Source: Sporomusa malonica
GTDB taxonomy: Bacteria; Bacillota; Negativicutes; Sporomusales; Sporomusaceae
Direction of reading: 5' to 3'
Assembly: GCF_900176355.1 (NCBI RefSeq)
Contig: NZ_FWXI01000005.1
Coordinates: 1-64,000 of the forward strand
Length of the DNA: 64,000 nt
Below are positions 42,363 through 51,855 of the stretch, one piece after another. The notes beneath the pieces were generated by a model. That model was not told where the DNA came from, did no database searches, and saw only the letters and a list, made by a program, of their open reading frames with translations. Positions within the stretch are counted from its first letter, which is position 1, and each line of letters begins with the position of its first letter. The position numbers and the translations under genes were made by a program.

Positions 42363-42920
42363 CTAGGCCAATGCTTCTGAAACAAGGGGTTGGCCTGTTA
42401 CTATATCTAGTATTTCAACTTTGTTTTCATTTATCCAAGCGATGGTACTGCGACCGTCCGGGCGTTTGGTCATGCCGGGCGACCCCGGGTTTAGATAGAT
42501 AATTCCATCGATCTTTTCCATAACGGCGATATGGGTATGGCCAGTAATGAAGATATCGGCCTTTAACCGTTTTGCCAGGTCTTGCCGGGTTTCTTCCGTC
42601 AAATTATGGCCATGGGTTACGACTATTTTTAGGCCATTTAGCAGTAGATAGGTATAGGGTGATTGGATGGGTAGTTTGAGCACCATACCGTCAACCTCAG
42701 AATCGCAGTTGCCGCAGGCAGTGACAATTGGCACGGGACAGTTATTAAGTGATTCGGCCAATTGCTTAGGATTATATTCTGAAGGAATAGCATTACGCGG
42801 TCCATGATAAAGAACATCACCGGCATGGATGATTAAATCGGCGTCCTGGAAATATCGGTTAAATACTGTTTGCCAGGTTTCCAGGCAACCATGGGTATCG
42901 CTGATTATACCTACTTTCAT
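42363..42920 (-). CDS. YfcE-family metallophosphoesterase
   Basis: The 185-residue protein has the calcineurin-like metal motifs: ISDTHGCLETW, IHAGDVLYHGPR, CGNCDSEVD, VTHGH and TGHTHIAV. Members hydrolyse phosphodiesters. It is next to hslO, same strand, 15 bp apart. Confidence 0.92.
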   Translation of the reverse strand: MKVGIISDTHGCLETWQTVFNRYFQDADLIIHAGDVLYHGPRNAIPSEYNPKQLAESLNNCPVPIVTACGNCDSEVDGMVLKLPIQSPYTYLLLNGLKIVVTHGHNLTEETRQDLAKRLKADIFITGHTHIAVMEKIDGIIYLNPGSPGMTKRPDGRSTIAWINENKVEILDIVTGQPLVSEALA

Positions 42921-42937
42921 ATGAACCTCCCCTGTAA

Positions 42938-43408
42938 TTATAGGCCTTTCAGCAAGTTAGCCATTTCAATAGCTGATACGGCAGCGTCAAAACCCTTATT
43001 GCCTGCTTTGGTACCAGCCCGTTCGATAGCTTGTTCGATGGTATCTGTGGTGAGAACACCAAAGACTGTTGGGACACCGCTGTTTAGGCCGACGTGGGCT
43101 ACGCCTTTAGATACTTCAGCGCAGACATAGTCGTAATGGCTGGTGCTTCCTCTGATGACTGTGCCAAGGCAAATGACTGCATCATATTTTTTACTCATAG
43201 CCATTTTTTGGGCAACAAGAGGAATCTCATAAGCACCTGGAACCCAGGCAATCTCAATATTTTCTACAACTGCGCCGTGCCGTTTGAGTGCATCCAAAGA
43301 ACCGCCGAGCAGTTTGCTTGTAATAAATTCGTTAAATCTTGCAATGACGATACCAAATTTCAATCCCTCAGCAACTAAATTTCCTTCATACGTTTTGATA
43401 TTTTCCAT
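42938..43408 (-). CDS. ribH: 6,7-dimethyl-8-ribityllumazine synthase
   Basis: The 156-residue protein has [34 protein letters not shown] and [17 protein letters not shown]. It condenses ArP and DHBP into lumazine. It overlaps the ribBA stop by one base and is last in the rib operon. Confidence 0.96.
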   Translation of the reverse strand: MENIKTYEGNLVAEGLKFGIVIARFNEFITSKLLGGSLDALKRHGAVVENIEIAWVPGAYEIPLVAQKMAMSKKYDAVICLGTVIRGSTSHYDYVCAEVSKGVAHVGLNSGVPTVFGVLTTDTIEQAIERAGTKAGNKGFDAAVSAIEMANLLKGL

Positions 43409-44622
43409 TAGTTTTGCGCCTCCTCATACTGTTTAAGTAAATGTCCAAGTTTGGATTTTTTTGCGGATAAATAACGGTTGTTAAATTTATTGGCAATTAT
43501 TTCAAGTGGAACTCGTTCGGTAATAGTCAAGCCATAGCCCTCAAGTGCTACCCGTTTGCGGGGATTGTTAGTAAGTAGTTTGATGCTAGTTAAGCCTAGA
43601 TCTGCAAGTATTTGTGCACCAATACCGTAATCTCTAAGATCTGGGGCAAAGCCTAAGAGCTCGTTGGCTTCGACAGTATCTTTACCTTTGTCTTGTAGCG
43701 CATAGGCTCGAATTTTGTTAGCTAAGCCGATGCCTCTGCCTTCCTGGCGCATATAGAGTAATACGCCGCAACCTTCCTTTTCAATACGTTTTAATGCGTG
43801 GGCCAACTGGTCGCCACAATCGCAGCGTAGAGAGCCTAATACATCACCTGTCAGGCATTCGGAATGAACCCGGACCAATACATCTTGTTTGTTGGCGACA
43901 TCGCCTTTCACGAGAGCTATATGGCATTGATTGTCCAACTGACTTTCATAGGCGATGAGGCTAAAGTCTCCGTACTTGGTCGGCAGCTTGGTTTCGGCTG
44001 CTCTTGTGATAAACCGTTCATGTTTTTTTCGGTATTTTATCAGGTCGGCAATTGTGATAAATTTTAGATCATGCTTTTGGACAAATTCGAGTAACTCCGG
44101 TGTACGGGCCATTGTGCCGTCTTCATTCATGACTTCACAAATTACGCCTGCCGGATATAGGCCGGCTAGCATGGCCAAATCGACAGCAGCTTCGGTATGG
44201 CCAGTTCGCCTCAGTACGCCACCTTCGCAGTATCTAAGCGGAAAGATATGGCCCGGGCGCCTGAGGTCGCTGGCTACTGTTTGGCAGTCAAGTACCGTTT
44301 GGACAGTTATCGCCCGTTCGTGGGCTGATATACCGGTCGTCACTGATTTGGCATCAATGGAGACTGTAAAGGCAGTACAATGATTGTCGGTGTTTTCGAG
44401 AACCATGGCACCAATATCAAGCTCATCTAGTCTGCTGCCGATGATGGGCATGCAGATAAGACCACGAGCGTGGGTAGCCATAAAATTGATGGCTTCAGGC
44501 GTTACTTTTTCAGCGGCCATAATTAGGTCCCCTTCGTTTTCGCGATCTTCATCGTCAATTACGACGACGATTTTGCCATTCTTTATATCTTCAATAGCTT
44601 CCTCAATGGTGTTGAATTTCAT
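43408..44622 (-). CDS. ribBA: Bifunctional DHBP synthase / GTP cyclohydrolase II
   Basis: The 404-residue protein has a RibB half (1-200: [37 protein letters not shown]) and a RibA half (from about 205: [20 protein letters not shown] with zinc cysteines, [16 protein letters not shown]). It starts riboflavin synthesis from GTP and Ru5P. GGAGGAG precedes ATG. Confidence 0.96.
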   Translation of the reverse strand: MKFNTIEEAIEDIKNGKIVVVIDDEDRENEGDLIMAAEKVTPEAINFMATHARGLICMPIIGSRLDELDIGAMVLENTDNHCTAFTVSIDAKSVTTGISAHERAITVQTVLDCQTVASDLRRPGHIFPLRYCEGGVLRRTGHTEAAVDLAMLAGLYPAGVICEVMNEDGTMARTPELLEFVQKHDLKFITIADLIKYRKKHERFITRAAETKLPTKYGDFSLIAYESQLDNQCHIALVKGDVANKQDVLVRVHSECLTGDVLGSLRCDCGDQLAHALKRIEKEGCGVLLYMRQEGRGIGLANKIRAYALQDKGKDTVEANELLGFAPDLRDYGIGAQILADLGLTSIKLLTNNPRKRVALEGYGLTITERVPLEIIANKFNNRYLSAKKSKLGHLLKQYEEAQN

Positions 44623-44669
44623 GTAAACTCCTCCGTTTGCTTTTCCTATGCGGCGATGCCGAAAGGAAT

Positions 44670-45323
44670 CTATAATGTGAATCCGTGCTGTTCAAGAAAA
44701 CTAAGTGTTATTTTGTCGGCCGGTTTGGCGATCTGACTTAAACCAAGCAGTTTTTCTACATACTTGCCAATGATGTCTGTCTCCAAATTTACCGGTTCGC
44801 CCGTCGTTTTAAGGCCTACGGTAGTCATGGATGCCGTATGCGGAATAAGTGAGACAGTAAACCAGTCTGGACCGAAGTCAACAACTGTGAGGCTTGTACC
44901 ATCAATGGCAATGGAGCCTTTTTGGATAATGTATCGCATGACTTCAGGACCGGCGCCTATTCTGACTATGACGGCATTGTCGTTTTGCTCTTTGGCCAGA
45001 ATCTGCCCAACCCCGTCTATATGACCGCTAACGATGTGACCGCCTAGCCGGTCACCTACCCGGAGCGTGCGTTCCAGATTGACAGTATCGCCAGGTTTGA
45101 GTCCGGCCAAAGCCGTACGGTCAACGGTTTCAGGCATAACATCGGCAGTAAACCAATCACGGCTAAACTCGACAACTGTCAAGCATGTGCCGTTTACGGC
45201 GATACTGTCGCCAAGTTTAACATCTGTCAAAACTTTGACACCGGCGACAGTGAGACGGACAGATTTTGCTCCTCTTGCTATTTGTTTAACTTTCCCTAGT
45301 TCTTCCACAAGTCCGGTGAACAT
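44670..45323 (-). CDS. ribE: Riboflavin synthase alpha chain
   Basis: The 217-residue protein has two lumazine-binding repeats, [10 protein letters not shown] and a second one from about 98 ([14 protein letters not shown]). It dismutates lumazine to riboflavin. GGGAGGGG precedes ATG. It overlaps the end of ribD by 38 bases. Confidence 0.95.
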   Translation of the reverse strand: MFTGLVEELGKVKQIARGAKSVRLTVAGVKVLTDVKLGDSIAVNGTCLTVVEFSRDWFTADVMPETVDRTALAGLKPGDTVNLERTLRVGDRLGGHIVSGHIDGVGQILAKEQNDNAVIVRIGAGPEVMRYIIQKGSIAIDGTSLTVVDFGPDWFTVSLIPHTASMTTVGLKTTGEPVNLETDIIGKYVEKLLGLSQIAKPADKITLSFLEQHGFTL

Positions 45324-46422
45324 CTTGCCCCTCCCGTCCGGTTATATAGCCGGTAATTAATATGTCAGTACCAATTAGCTCGGCAGTTGTTTCCTCAAGT
45401 AATATAGCTTGGTCTACAACAGGTATACCAGTACCCCCTACCGGGCTTGGTGCTGTCTTGCCACCAAGTATTTTGGGAGCAATGAAGCAGTGGACTTTGT
45501 CAATCAGGTTGGCTTCTAGTACCGAAGCATTAATGGCGGTACCACCTTCAATAAAGACGCTGGTAATTCGGCGTTCGCCCAATAATTTAAATAGGTGGCG
45601 CAGGTTGACTCCAATAGGCGTTTGCTCAAGGACCAGCACTTCGACGCCTCTATTCCGTAGAGCTGCCACGCGTTCAGTAGGAGCTGAAGAGCTAACAGCA
45701 ATGATGGTTGGTGCTTGATTGTCAGTAACAACTTTAGCTGTTAGCGGTGTGCGGGCCATGCTATCTACAATAATTCTGATAGGGTTTTGTCCACTTTCTG
45801 GTAAACGGGTAGTCAATTCAGGGTCGTCAGCAAGAACTGTACCGATACCTACAAGGATGCCGTCATATGTGTCTCTTAGTTTATGAACATGTTCTCTAGC
45901 AGCCGAGCTTGTTATCCATTTAGAGTGCCCAGTATAAGCTGCAATTTTTCCGTCAAGCGACATGGCGGTTTTGAGAACACCGAAAGGCATTCCTGTAACA
46001 ATCCATTTTATAAATACTTCGTTAAGTTTAGCCGCTTCTGATGCTAGGATACCTTCGACGACTTCAATACCAGCGGCTCTCAGCTTAGCCAGACCATTAC
46101 CTGCTACCTCTGGATTGGGGTCTGTCATAGCAGAGACAACCTTTTTTATCCTAGCCTGAATTAAGGCATCAGCACAGGGGCCGGTGCGGCCGTAATGGGA
46201 ACAAGGCTCAAGTGTTACATATACAGTTGCGTCTTTGGCCAAATCACCAGCTTGAGCTAATGCGTGAATTTCAGCATGGGGTGTACCAGCCTTACGATGC
46301 CAGCCTTGGCCGACGATGCGCCCATCTTTTACAATTACGGCACCTACCAGCGGATTAGGGCTGGTGCGGCCTGAGGCATACTGTGCAATGGTCAATGCCT
46401 GACGCATGTAATATTCATCCAT
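45286..46422 (-). CDS. ribD: Bifunctional deaminase/reductase RibD
   Basis: The protein has about 378 residues: deaminase half with PHAEIHALAQAG and CSHYGRTGPCADALI, and a reductase half from about 148 (KTAMSLDGKIA, FIEGGTAINASVLEANLID). ATG at 46422 is set by GGGGGG six bases upstream; the longer reading would include repeat DNA. First gene after the FMN riboswitch. Confidence 0.95.
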   Translation of the reverse strand: MDEYYMRQALTIAQYASGRTSPNPLVGAVIVKDGRIVGQGWHRKAGTPHAEIHALAQAGDLAKDATVYVTLEPCSHYGRTGPCADALIQARIKKVVSAMTDPNPEVAGNGLAKLRAAGIEVVEGILASEAAKLNEVFIKWIVTGMPFGVLKTAMSLDGKIAAYTGHSKWITSSAAREHVHKLRDTYDGILVGIGTVLADDPELTTRLPESGQNPIRIIVDSMARTPLTAKVVTDNQAPTIIAVSSSAPTERVAALRNRGVEVLVLEQTPIGVNLRHLFKLLGERRITSVFIEGGTAINASVLEANLIDKVHCFIAPKILGGKTAPSPVGGTGIPVVDQAILLEETTAELIGTDILITGYITGREGQDVHRTCGRTRES

Positions 46423-46461
46423 AGAAGTCCCCCCAGTATCCATTTGGTATAAAGAAAACAT

Positions 46462-46558
46462 GGCTTGCGCCGAGCCTTTGGCGACAGTGGAAAAGCCGCC
46501 TGTGCCCTTTGGGTAATGTTGCCCTTATCCAGGCGGAAAGTTATACTTTCTAACAGGA
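46462..46558. repeat. Intergenic repeat, long copy (97 bp), in the rib leader
   Basis: It matches 41359-41434 over both ends, with about 21 extra bases (GCCTGTGCCCTTTGGGTA region). It occupies the stretch between the riboswitch terminator and the ribD ribosome site, so it will be part of the rib mRNA leader. Confidence 0.75.
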
Positions 46559-46561
46559 AAA

Positions 46562-46602
46562 ACAAAAAAACTGTTGATAAGCTTTGGGGCTATCAACAGT
46601 TA
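46562..46602 (-). terminator. Riboswitch-controlled terminator of the rib operon
   Basis: AACTGTTGATA and TATCAACAGTT form an 11-bp stem followed on the minus strand by seven T, G, then five T. It lies directly after the FMN aptamer and is the likely switch. Confidence 0.85.
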
Positions 46603-46624
46603 AATAGGCAAATTTGAGAAATGC

Positions 46625-46768
46625 CGTTACGGCAGAACTTGCGCCTTTTACCATCCAGACTATACTGTCGGCTCTGGAATTTACACCAGATCAGCCGTAT
46701 AACGGCTCGCGGGCTGTACCGCCGGTCAGGAATTAAAAGATTTCTCTTTTGCACCTTGCCCCAAAGGC
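46625..46768 (-). ncRNA. FMN riboswitch (RFN element)
   Basis: On the minus strand it has the RFN blocks GGGGCAAGGTGCAA, CCTGACCGGCGGTACAGCCC, GCGAGCC, GGTGTAAATTCCAGAGCC and GACAGTATAGTCTGGATGG, closing with GGCGCAAG. It precedes ribD-ribE-ribBA-ribH. High FMN should favour the terminator just downstream. Confidence 0.95.
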
Positions 46769-46778
46769 TAACTATGTA

Positions 46779-46807
46779 ATTGTAAACAATTTATTATCTA
46801 CTGTATA
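46779..46807 (-). promoter_or_regulatory. Candidate promoter of the rib operon
   Basis: On the minus strand TATACA and TACAAT are 17 bases apart, just upstream of the aptamer. Confidence 0.5.
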
Positions 46808-46831
46808 TGTTACCATTAAGCGGTAAAATAA

Positions 46832-47488
46832 TCAAGCCCCGCGGATTGCCTTAATTGCCTCTGCGATATCCGGTGCACCATACACGGCTGAGCCGGCCAC
46901 TAAAATATTGGCACCAGCTGCCGTTACCTGGCGGGCAGTAGCAGCATTAATCCCGCCGTCAACCTCGATATCAACGGTAAGGCTGCGTTGATCAAGCATA
47001 GATTTTAAGCGGGCAATCTTATCGACAGCACTGGGTATAAACTGCTGCCCGCCAAACCCTGGATTAACGCTCATGATAAGAAGCATATCAATTTCACTAA
47101 GCACCTCTTCAACCACAGCTAGCGGCGTTGATGGGTTTAACGATACACCTGCCTGTTTTCCTAGCTCTTTAATAGTTTGAATCAACCGATGCAGATGTGG
47201 TGCAGTTTCGGCATGAACGGTGATAATATCAGCACCTGCTTTTATAAATGGTTCTATTAGATCTTGCGGATTAGTAACCATTAAATGAACGTCAAAAGGC
47301 AGTTTGGTTACTTTACGAATAGCAGCTACTACGGGCGGTCCAAACGTCAGGTTAGGGACAAAATGGCCGTCCATAACATCAATGTGCACCCAATCGGCGC
47401 CTGCCTGTTCTATCTTTATAATTTCATCGGCTAACCTGGAAAAATCGGCAGATAAAATCGACGGAGCAACTTTGATCGTTTTAGTCAT
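46832..47488 (-). CDS. rpe: Ribulose-phosphate 3-epimerase
   Basis: The 218-residue TIM-barrel protein has [41 protein letters not shown] and [13 protein letters not shown]. It interconverts Ru5P and Xu5P. It is two bases from rsgA. Confidence 0.96.
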   Translation of the reverse strand: MTKTIKVAPSILSADFSRLADEIIKIEQAGADWVHIDVMDGHFVPNLTFGPPVVAAIRKVTKLPFDVHLMVTNPQDLIEPFIKAGADIITVHAETAPHLHRLIQTIKELGKQAGVSLNPSTPLAVVEEVLSEIDMLLIMSVNPGFGGQQFIPSAVDKIARLKSMLDQRSLTVDIEVDGGINAATARQVTAAGANILVAGSAVYGAPDIAEAIKAIRGA

Positions 47489-47489
47489 T

Positions 47490-48365
47490 CTAATATCCCT
47501 TCTTGCTCTCTTTAATTTCAGTCAGTATCTCAAGATAGGACTGATATCGCTCGGCATGGATATTCCCATCGGCTGCAGCTTGCTTAACAGCACACTGCGG
47601 CTCTTTGTAATGAAGGCAGGTGCTGAATTTGCATTGTGATGATATTTGGGCTATTTCAGGAAAATAGTCCATTAGGTGAGCTTCTTCAATATCGTTAAAC
47701 TCTGTAAAACTAAACCCAGGAGTATCTACGACAAAACCGCCGCCAATCAGCGGTAACAGTTCAGCAAATCGGGTCGTATGCTTGCCGCGGCCAATTTTAT
47801 GGCTGACTTCACCAGTCATAAGTTCAAGGCCGGGCTGAACAGCGTTAAGTATTGTTGACTTTCCAGCGCCTGAAGGACCGGCAAATACTGAAATTTTGCT
47901 ATAAAGAAGTGAATGCAGAGCATCAATACCTATTCCTAACTTAGCGGCTACAGTGAGTACTTTATAACCGATGTGTTCATAGCGTTCAACCAATTTGGCA
48001 ACAGGTTCTGAGTCGGCCAAGTCAATTTTGTTAATGCATATAATTATCTCAAGCTCGGAAAGCTCGGCAATGACTAAAAATTTGTCCACCAAGGCAGGAT
48101 TGATGTCAGGGTTGACGGCAGCAAAAGTTAAAACAACCTGATCGACATTGGCGACCATCGGGCGTTTTAACATGCTGCGTCGGGGCAATATTTCTTCAAT
48201 GACCCCTTTGTCTGGGCCGGTTAAAGTATAGGTCACTTGATCGCCTACAAGGAGCGAAAAGCGTTCTTTCTTAAACCGGCCGCGCAGATTGCAGGTGATA
48301 ACCTTATTGCCCGATTGTATATAGTAGTAACTATTATAGGTTTTTACTACGATACCATTCAGCAC
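47490..48365 (-). CDS. rsgA: Ribosome small-subunit biogenesis GTPase RsgA
   Basis: The protein has about 291 residues: OB domain, circularly permuted GTPase with [21 protein letters not shown] and DTPGF in the G4-G1-G3 order, and a zinc domain with [20 protein letters not shown] at 48365 is set by GGGAGG six bases before it. Confidence 0.94.
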   Translation of the reverse strand: MLNGIVVKTYNSYYYIQSGNKVITCNLRGRFKKERFSLLVGDQVTYTLTGPDKGVIEEILPRRSMLKRPMVANVDQVVLTFAAVNPDINPALVDKFLVIAELSELEIIICINKIDLADSEPVAKLVERYEHIGYKVLTVAAKLGIGIDALHSLLYSKISVFAGPSGAGKSTILNAVQPGLELMTGEVSHKIGRGKHTTRFAELLPLIGGGFVVDTPGFSFTEFNDIEEAHLMDYFPEIAQISSQCKFSTCLHYKEPQCAVKQAAADGNIHAERYQSYLEILTEIKESKKGY

Positions 48366-48417
48366 ATGGGTCCTCCCAATTCGGGCGTGTTTGCAAAACA
48401 CGCTACTTTAATCTTCG

Positions 48418-48529
48418 GAGACTGGTTCAAAATGTTCAGATGCTAGCGCGACGAGAACACGAACGAAGGCGTACGTTGAGTGAGTGCTCGCAGGAGCAAC
48501 GACGCAGATGGGCGTTTTCAACCAGTCTC
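48418..48529. repeat. 112-bp intergenic element with 10-bp inverted ends
   Basis: The ends are GAGACTGGTT and AACCAGTCTC. The interior is GC-richer and has GTTCAGATGCTAGCGCGACG and CGACGCAGATGGGC. The right end overlaps the stop codon of the PASTA kinase (TAG) by one base. The terminal pattern with a short non-coding core is that of a MITE-like or structured repeat. Confidence 0.6.
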
Positions 48530-50418
48530 TATATTGTTTGTTCCTGCAATAGCTTCTCGTTGATATATACCTGCACACGAACCTGACCGATGCCTTCTAC
48601 TGTTTTTTCCACCCGCTCGCCAGGTTTATGTGTACCCTCGTATACAACACGGCGGCCATTAGTATCTGTAATAACGATTTGCAGTGGCTGACGAGCTGGA
48701 CCATCAGGTACTGTTACCTGAACTACTGCTCGTTTGACAGCTCCGGGTACCCCTTTGGCGACCGAGAAGTCAATGGCTGTACCTTCTGCGACCTCAGTAG
48801 CTGGCGGTGGATTTTGACTGACAATGGTTCCTGGTGGATATTTGTCATTAGGAGTTTCAGTTACTTTACCCTGTTTTAGTTTTAAGCTTTCCAACTGAGT
48901 GGCGACAGTGCTTAAAAGCGATCCCTGAAAATCAGGCAATGACAATTTTTTCGGACCGGCGCCTTTGCTTATGACAATATCAATAGCTGTTCCTTTGGCT
49001 ATTTGGGCCGGAGGCCGAGGGTTTTGGCTGATAACCATATCTTGCGGCGTATCTTGGGCAAATTGTTCGTCAACCCGGCCTAGTTTAAGCCCCGCGTTTT
49101 TGATCTGGAGTTCAGCGTCGCGCCGGTTAAGCCCGCGCAAATCAGGGACAACGGTTACCTCACCGCCTTTGCTTACAATGACGGTAACTGTTCGCTGCTC
49201 TTTAACAGTGGTTCCTGGATCTGGCTGCTGCGAAATGACATAGCCTGCCGGAACCTTGTCGCTGAAGGCATCAGAAACTGAAACACGGAGGTTATTATTG
49301 ATTAGGATATTGCGTGCTGTATCAACCTGTTTGCCGATTACATCTGGTACGATAACCTCATTAAGGCTCCAAAACTTACCGAATCCTAAAAAGGCGGCAA
49401 GTGCTGAACCAATTAAGAGAAACAGTAATATTCCCCATAGCCATGATGATTTGGTAAGTTTTGTTCCGTCAGGCTTGGCTGCAGTAGTATGTGACTGCAG
49501 TGGCGTATTAAGTTTCCCTTGATCAGGCGACGGTGTTACCGGTGCCAGAACCTGTGTGGGAAAGTCGTTGCGGGACAAGCGCCGAGTGCGATCATCTCTG
49601 AGATAATGCTGGGTTAGTCTAAAATCAGCAATCATTTCGCCGATATCATTAAATCGGGCTACCGGTTCTTTAGCCATGGCTTTCACAACAATGGCTTCAA
49701 TGAGTGGCGGAATGTCAGGATTTAGTTCCCTGGGAGGTTTTGGTTCTTCCTGTAGATGTTTAAGGGCAATGCTGATAGGCGACTCACCTGTAAACGGCAC
49801 ATGGCCTGTGAGCATTTCGTAGAGAACGACACCGAGAGAATAAATATCTGACTTGGCGCCGACGGCAGTTCCTTTAGCCTGTTCGGGAGAAAAATAGTGG
49901 ACTGACCCAATAATTGTACCTGAGTTAGTCATCGTTGAGGAAGTAACTGCTCTAGCAATGCCAAAGTCAGTTACTTTAATGCGGCCTGAGCGGGTAACGA
50001 GAATATTATGCGGCTTAATATCACAATGCACCAAATTGTTTTGATGGGCATGTTCAAGTGCTTCTGCTATCTCAATGGATATTCGTACAGCAGTTTCGAC
50101 AGGCAATGGCGCTTCTCTTTCAATCTTATCCTTAAGTGTCTCGCCTGAGATATACTCCATAATGATATAATAGGCTTGATCATCAAGGCCAACATCATAA
50201 ATATTGACGATATTGGGGTGAGAAAGCCTGGCGGCTGCTTGAGCCTCGCGCCGGAACCGGCTGACGAACTCTTCGTCGTCGGTAAACTGTGAACGAAGTA
50301 CCTTGACTGCTACCGAACGGTCAAGCAGTTTGTCATGAGCGCGGTATACATCAGCCATTCCCCCGCCGCCAATACGTTCTAATATTGTGTAACGGTCATC
50401 AAGTGTGCGATTGAGCAT
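48529..50418 (-). CDS. prkC: PASTA-domain Ser/Thr kinase (PrkC/StkP/PknB type)
   Basis: The 629-residue protein has a kinase domain (1-270: GGGMADVYRAHD, VAVKVL, HCDIKPHNIL, DFGIAR), a proline-rich juxtamembrane stretch, a membrane span (about 329-348), three PASTA domains (about 355-555) and a C-terminal beta domain. It senses muropeptide-type ligands and phosphorylates cell-wall and growth proteins. Its stop is at a repeat element. Confidence 0.94.
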   Translation of the reverse strand: MLNRTLDDRYTILERIGGGGMADVYRAHDKLLDRSVAVKVLRSQFTDDEEFVSRFRREAQAAARLSHPNIVNIYDVGLDDQAYYIIMEYISGETLKDKIEREAPLPVETAVRISIEIAEALEHAHQNNLVHCDIKPHNILVTRSGRIKVTDFGIARAVTSSTMTNSGTIIGSVHYFSPEQAKGTAVGAKSDIYSLGVVLYEMLTGHVPFTGESPISIALKHLQEEPKPPRELNPDIPPLIEAIVVKAMAKEPVARFNDIGEMIADFRLTQHYLRDDRTRRLSRNDFPTQVLAPVTPSPDQGKLNTPLQSHTTAAKPDGTKLTKSSWLWGILLFLLIGSALAAFLGFGKFWSLNEVIVPDVIGKQVDTARNILINNNLRVSVSDAFSDKVPAGYVISQQPDPGTTVKEQRTVTVIVSKGGEVTVVPDLRGLNRRDAELQIKNAGLKLGRVDEQFAQDTPQDMVISQNPRPPAQIAKGTAIDIVISKGAGPKKLSLPDFQGSLLSTVATQLESLKLKQGKVTETPNDKYPPGTIVSQNPPPATEVAEGTAIDFSVAKGVPGAVKRAVVQVTVPDGPARQPLQIVITDTNGRRVVYEGTHKPGERVEKTVEGIGQVRVQVYINEKLLQEQTI

Positions 50419-50430
50419 TAATTCACCCCC

Positions 50431-51855
50431 TTAATGTAATGCCTGCGCTAAGATTTGCCGTGCTACCGGAGCGGCAATGCTACCGCCAGAACCGGCATTT
50501 TCTAGAATTACAGCTACTGCAACCTGTGGATTATCAGCTGGCGCAAATCCAATAAACCAGGCATGAGGAGAACCATGTGGATTTTCAGCAGTACCGGTTT
50601 TACCGGCAACTTCTACGCCACGAATTGCTGCACCGCTGCCTGTCCCCTTTTTCACTACAGTTACCATCATCTGAGCTACCTGACCGGCAAGCTTGGCATC
50701 TACAGGCGACAGCCATTTTTCTGGTGAAGCTTCCCTAATTACCGTTCCGTCAGGAGCGGTAATTTTTTGTACTAAATAGGGTTTCATCATAATTCCTTTG
50801 TTGGCAAAAGTTGCTGCCAGCATGGCCATTCTCAGCGGCGTGACCAGAAGGCTTCCTTGACCAATACCTGTTTGGGCCAAATCACCATCACCCAATCTGC
50901 TAAAATCAGGAAGCTTACCTGTGCTTTCCAGGATATCGCCCCCAAGTGGCTGGGTAAAACCATAACGGTCAAAGGCTTTGGCCATTTTGGTACGGCCTAG
51001 ATCAAGTGCTAATTGGCCAAACGTTATGTTGCAGGATACTGCTAGGGCTTCTTCTAAGTTTACTTTACCATGCGCTCTCTTACCAGACTCAGGCAATACA
51101 TAATCAGGCCCGATTTTAAGCGTCCCGGTACAATTAAACTCGCGTTTGTTAGTAGCCGCTTGCTCTGCTAACGCTGTTTCGGCCACAAGTACTTTGATAA
51201 TTGAACCTGGTGGATACAAACCTTGAGCCGCTCTATTTAATAGCGGACTGCTAGCAGCTAACGAGATGGTATTCCAATCGGCTTCAAGACTATCAGGGTC
51301 AAAGCTCGGACGGCTAGCCATGGCTAAAATTGCGCCAGTCTTAGGTGATAAGGCTACAATGGCACCCCGGTTAGCTCCTAGTGCCTGATAAGCAGCCTGC
51401 TGAAGTCTTGCATCAATTGTAAGCATGACATTATTGCCAGCCCCGCTTTTAAATAACTGACTGATGGCACCTAAGTGACGTTCAGGATTTATTTGACCGG
51501 ATAGAAAACCATCATAGATGTTTTCTATCCCTGCTTTGCCATACTTTGGGCTGTCATAGCCGATTACATGAGCAAATAATGCAGCATATGGATATTCCCG
51601 ACTGTATTCTTTTTGGGCTGTTAGCTTGCTTAAAGCAAGTACTTTTCCCTGGCTGTCGGTGATTTGACCGCGTTCAATCCGGCGGGACGCATCAGCCATG
51701 CGCCGGTTAAGCGGATTAAAGGCAAGATTATTACTTTCAACAACCTGAAGATATGTTACATAACCAAGCAGTATAACAAGTAAACCAATACAAAACAGCG
51801 CTGCCTTACGGATATTTTGACGAAGTGACTGATCATGAATCGTATTATTTTTCAT
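50431..51855 (-). CDS. Penicillin-binding transpeptidase (PbpA/FtsI type)
   Basis: The protein has about 474 residues: a signal anchor (about 15-36), dimerisation region and transpeptidase with catalytic Ser in PPGSIIKVLV, SCN and KTGTAENPHGSPHAWF. ATG at 51855 overlaps the ftsW-like stop by 11 bases. It works with the SEDS partner upstream. Confidence 0.92.
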   Translation of the reverse strand: MKNNTIHDQSLRQNIRKAALFCIGLLVILLGYVTYLQVVESNNLAFNPLNRRMADASRRIERGQITDSQGKVLALSKLTAQKEYSREYPYAALFAHVIGYDSPKYGKAGIENIYDGFLSGQINPERHLGAISQLFKSGAGNNVMLTIDARLQQAAYQALGANRGAIVALSPKTGAILAMASRPSFDPDSLEADWNTISLAASSPLLNRAAQGLYPPGSIIKVLVAETALAEQAATNKREFNCTGTLKIGPDYVLPESGKRAHGKVNLEEALAVSCNITFGQLALDLGRTKMAKAFDRYGFTQPLGGDILESTGKLPDFSRLGDGDLAQTGIGQGSLLVTPLRMAMLAATFANKGIMMKPYLVQKITAPDGTVIREASPEKWLSPVDAKLAGQVAQMMVTVVKKGTGSGAAIRGVEVAGKTGTAENPHGSPHAWFIGFAPADNPQVAVAVILENAGSGGSIAAPVARQILAQALH

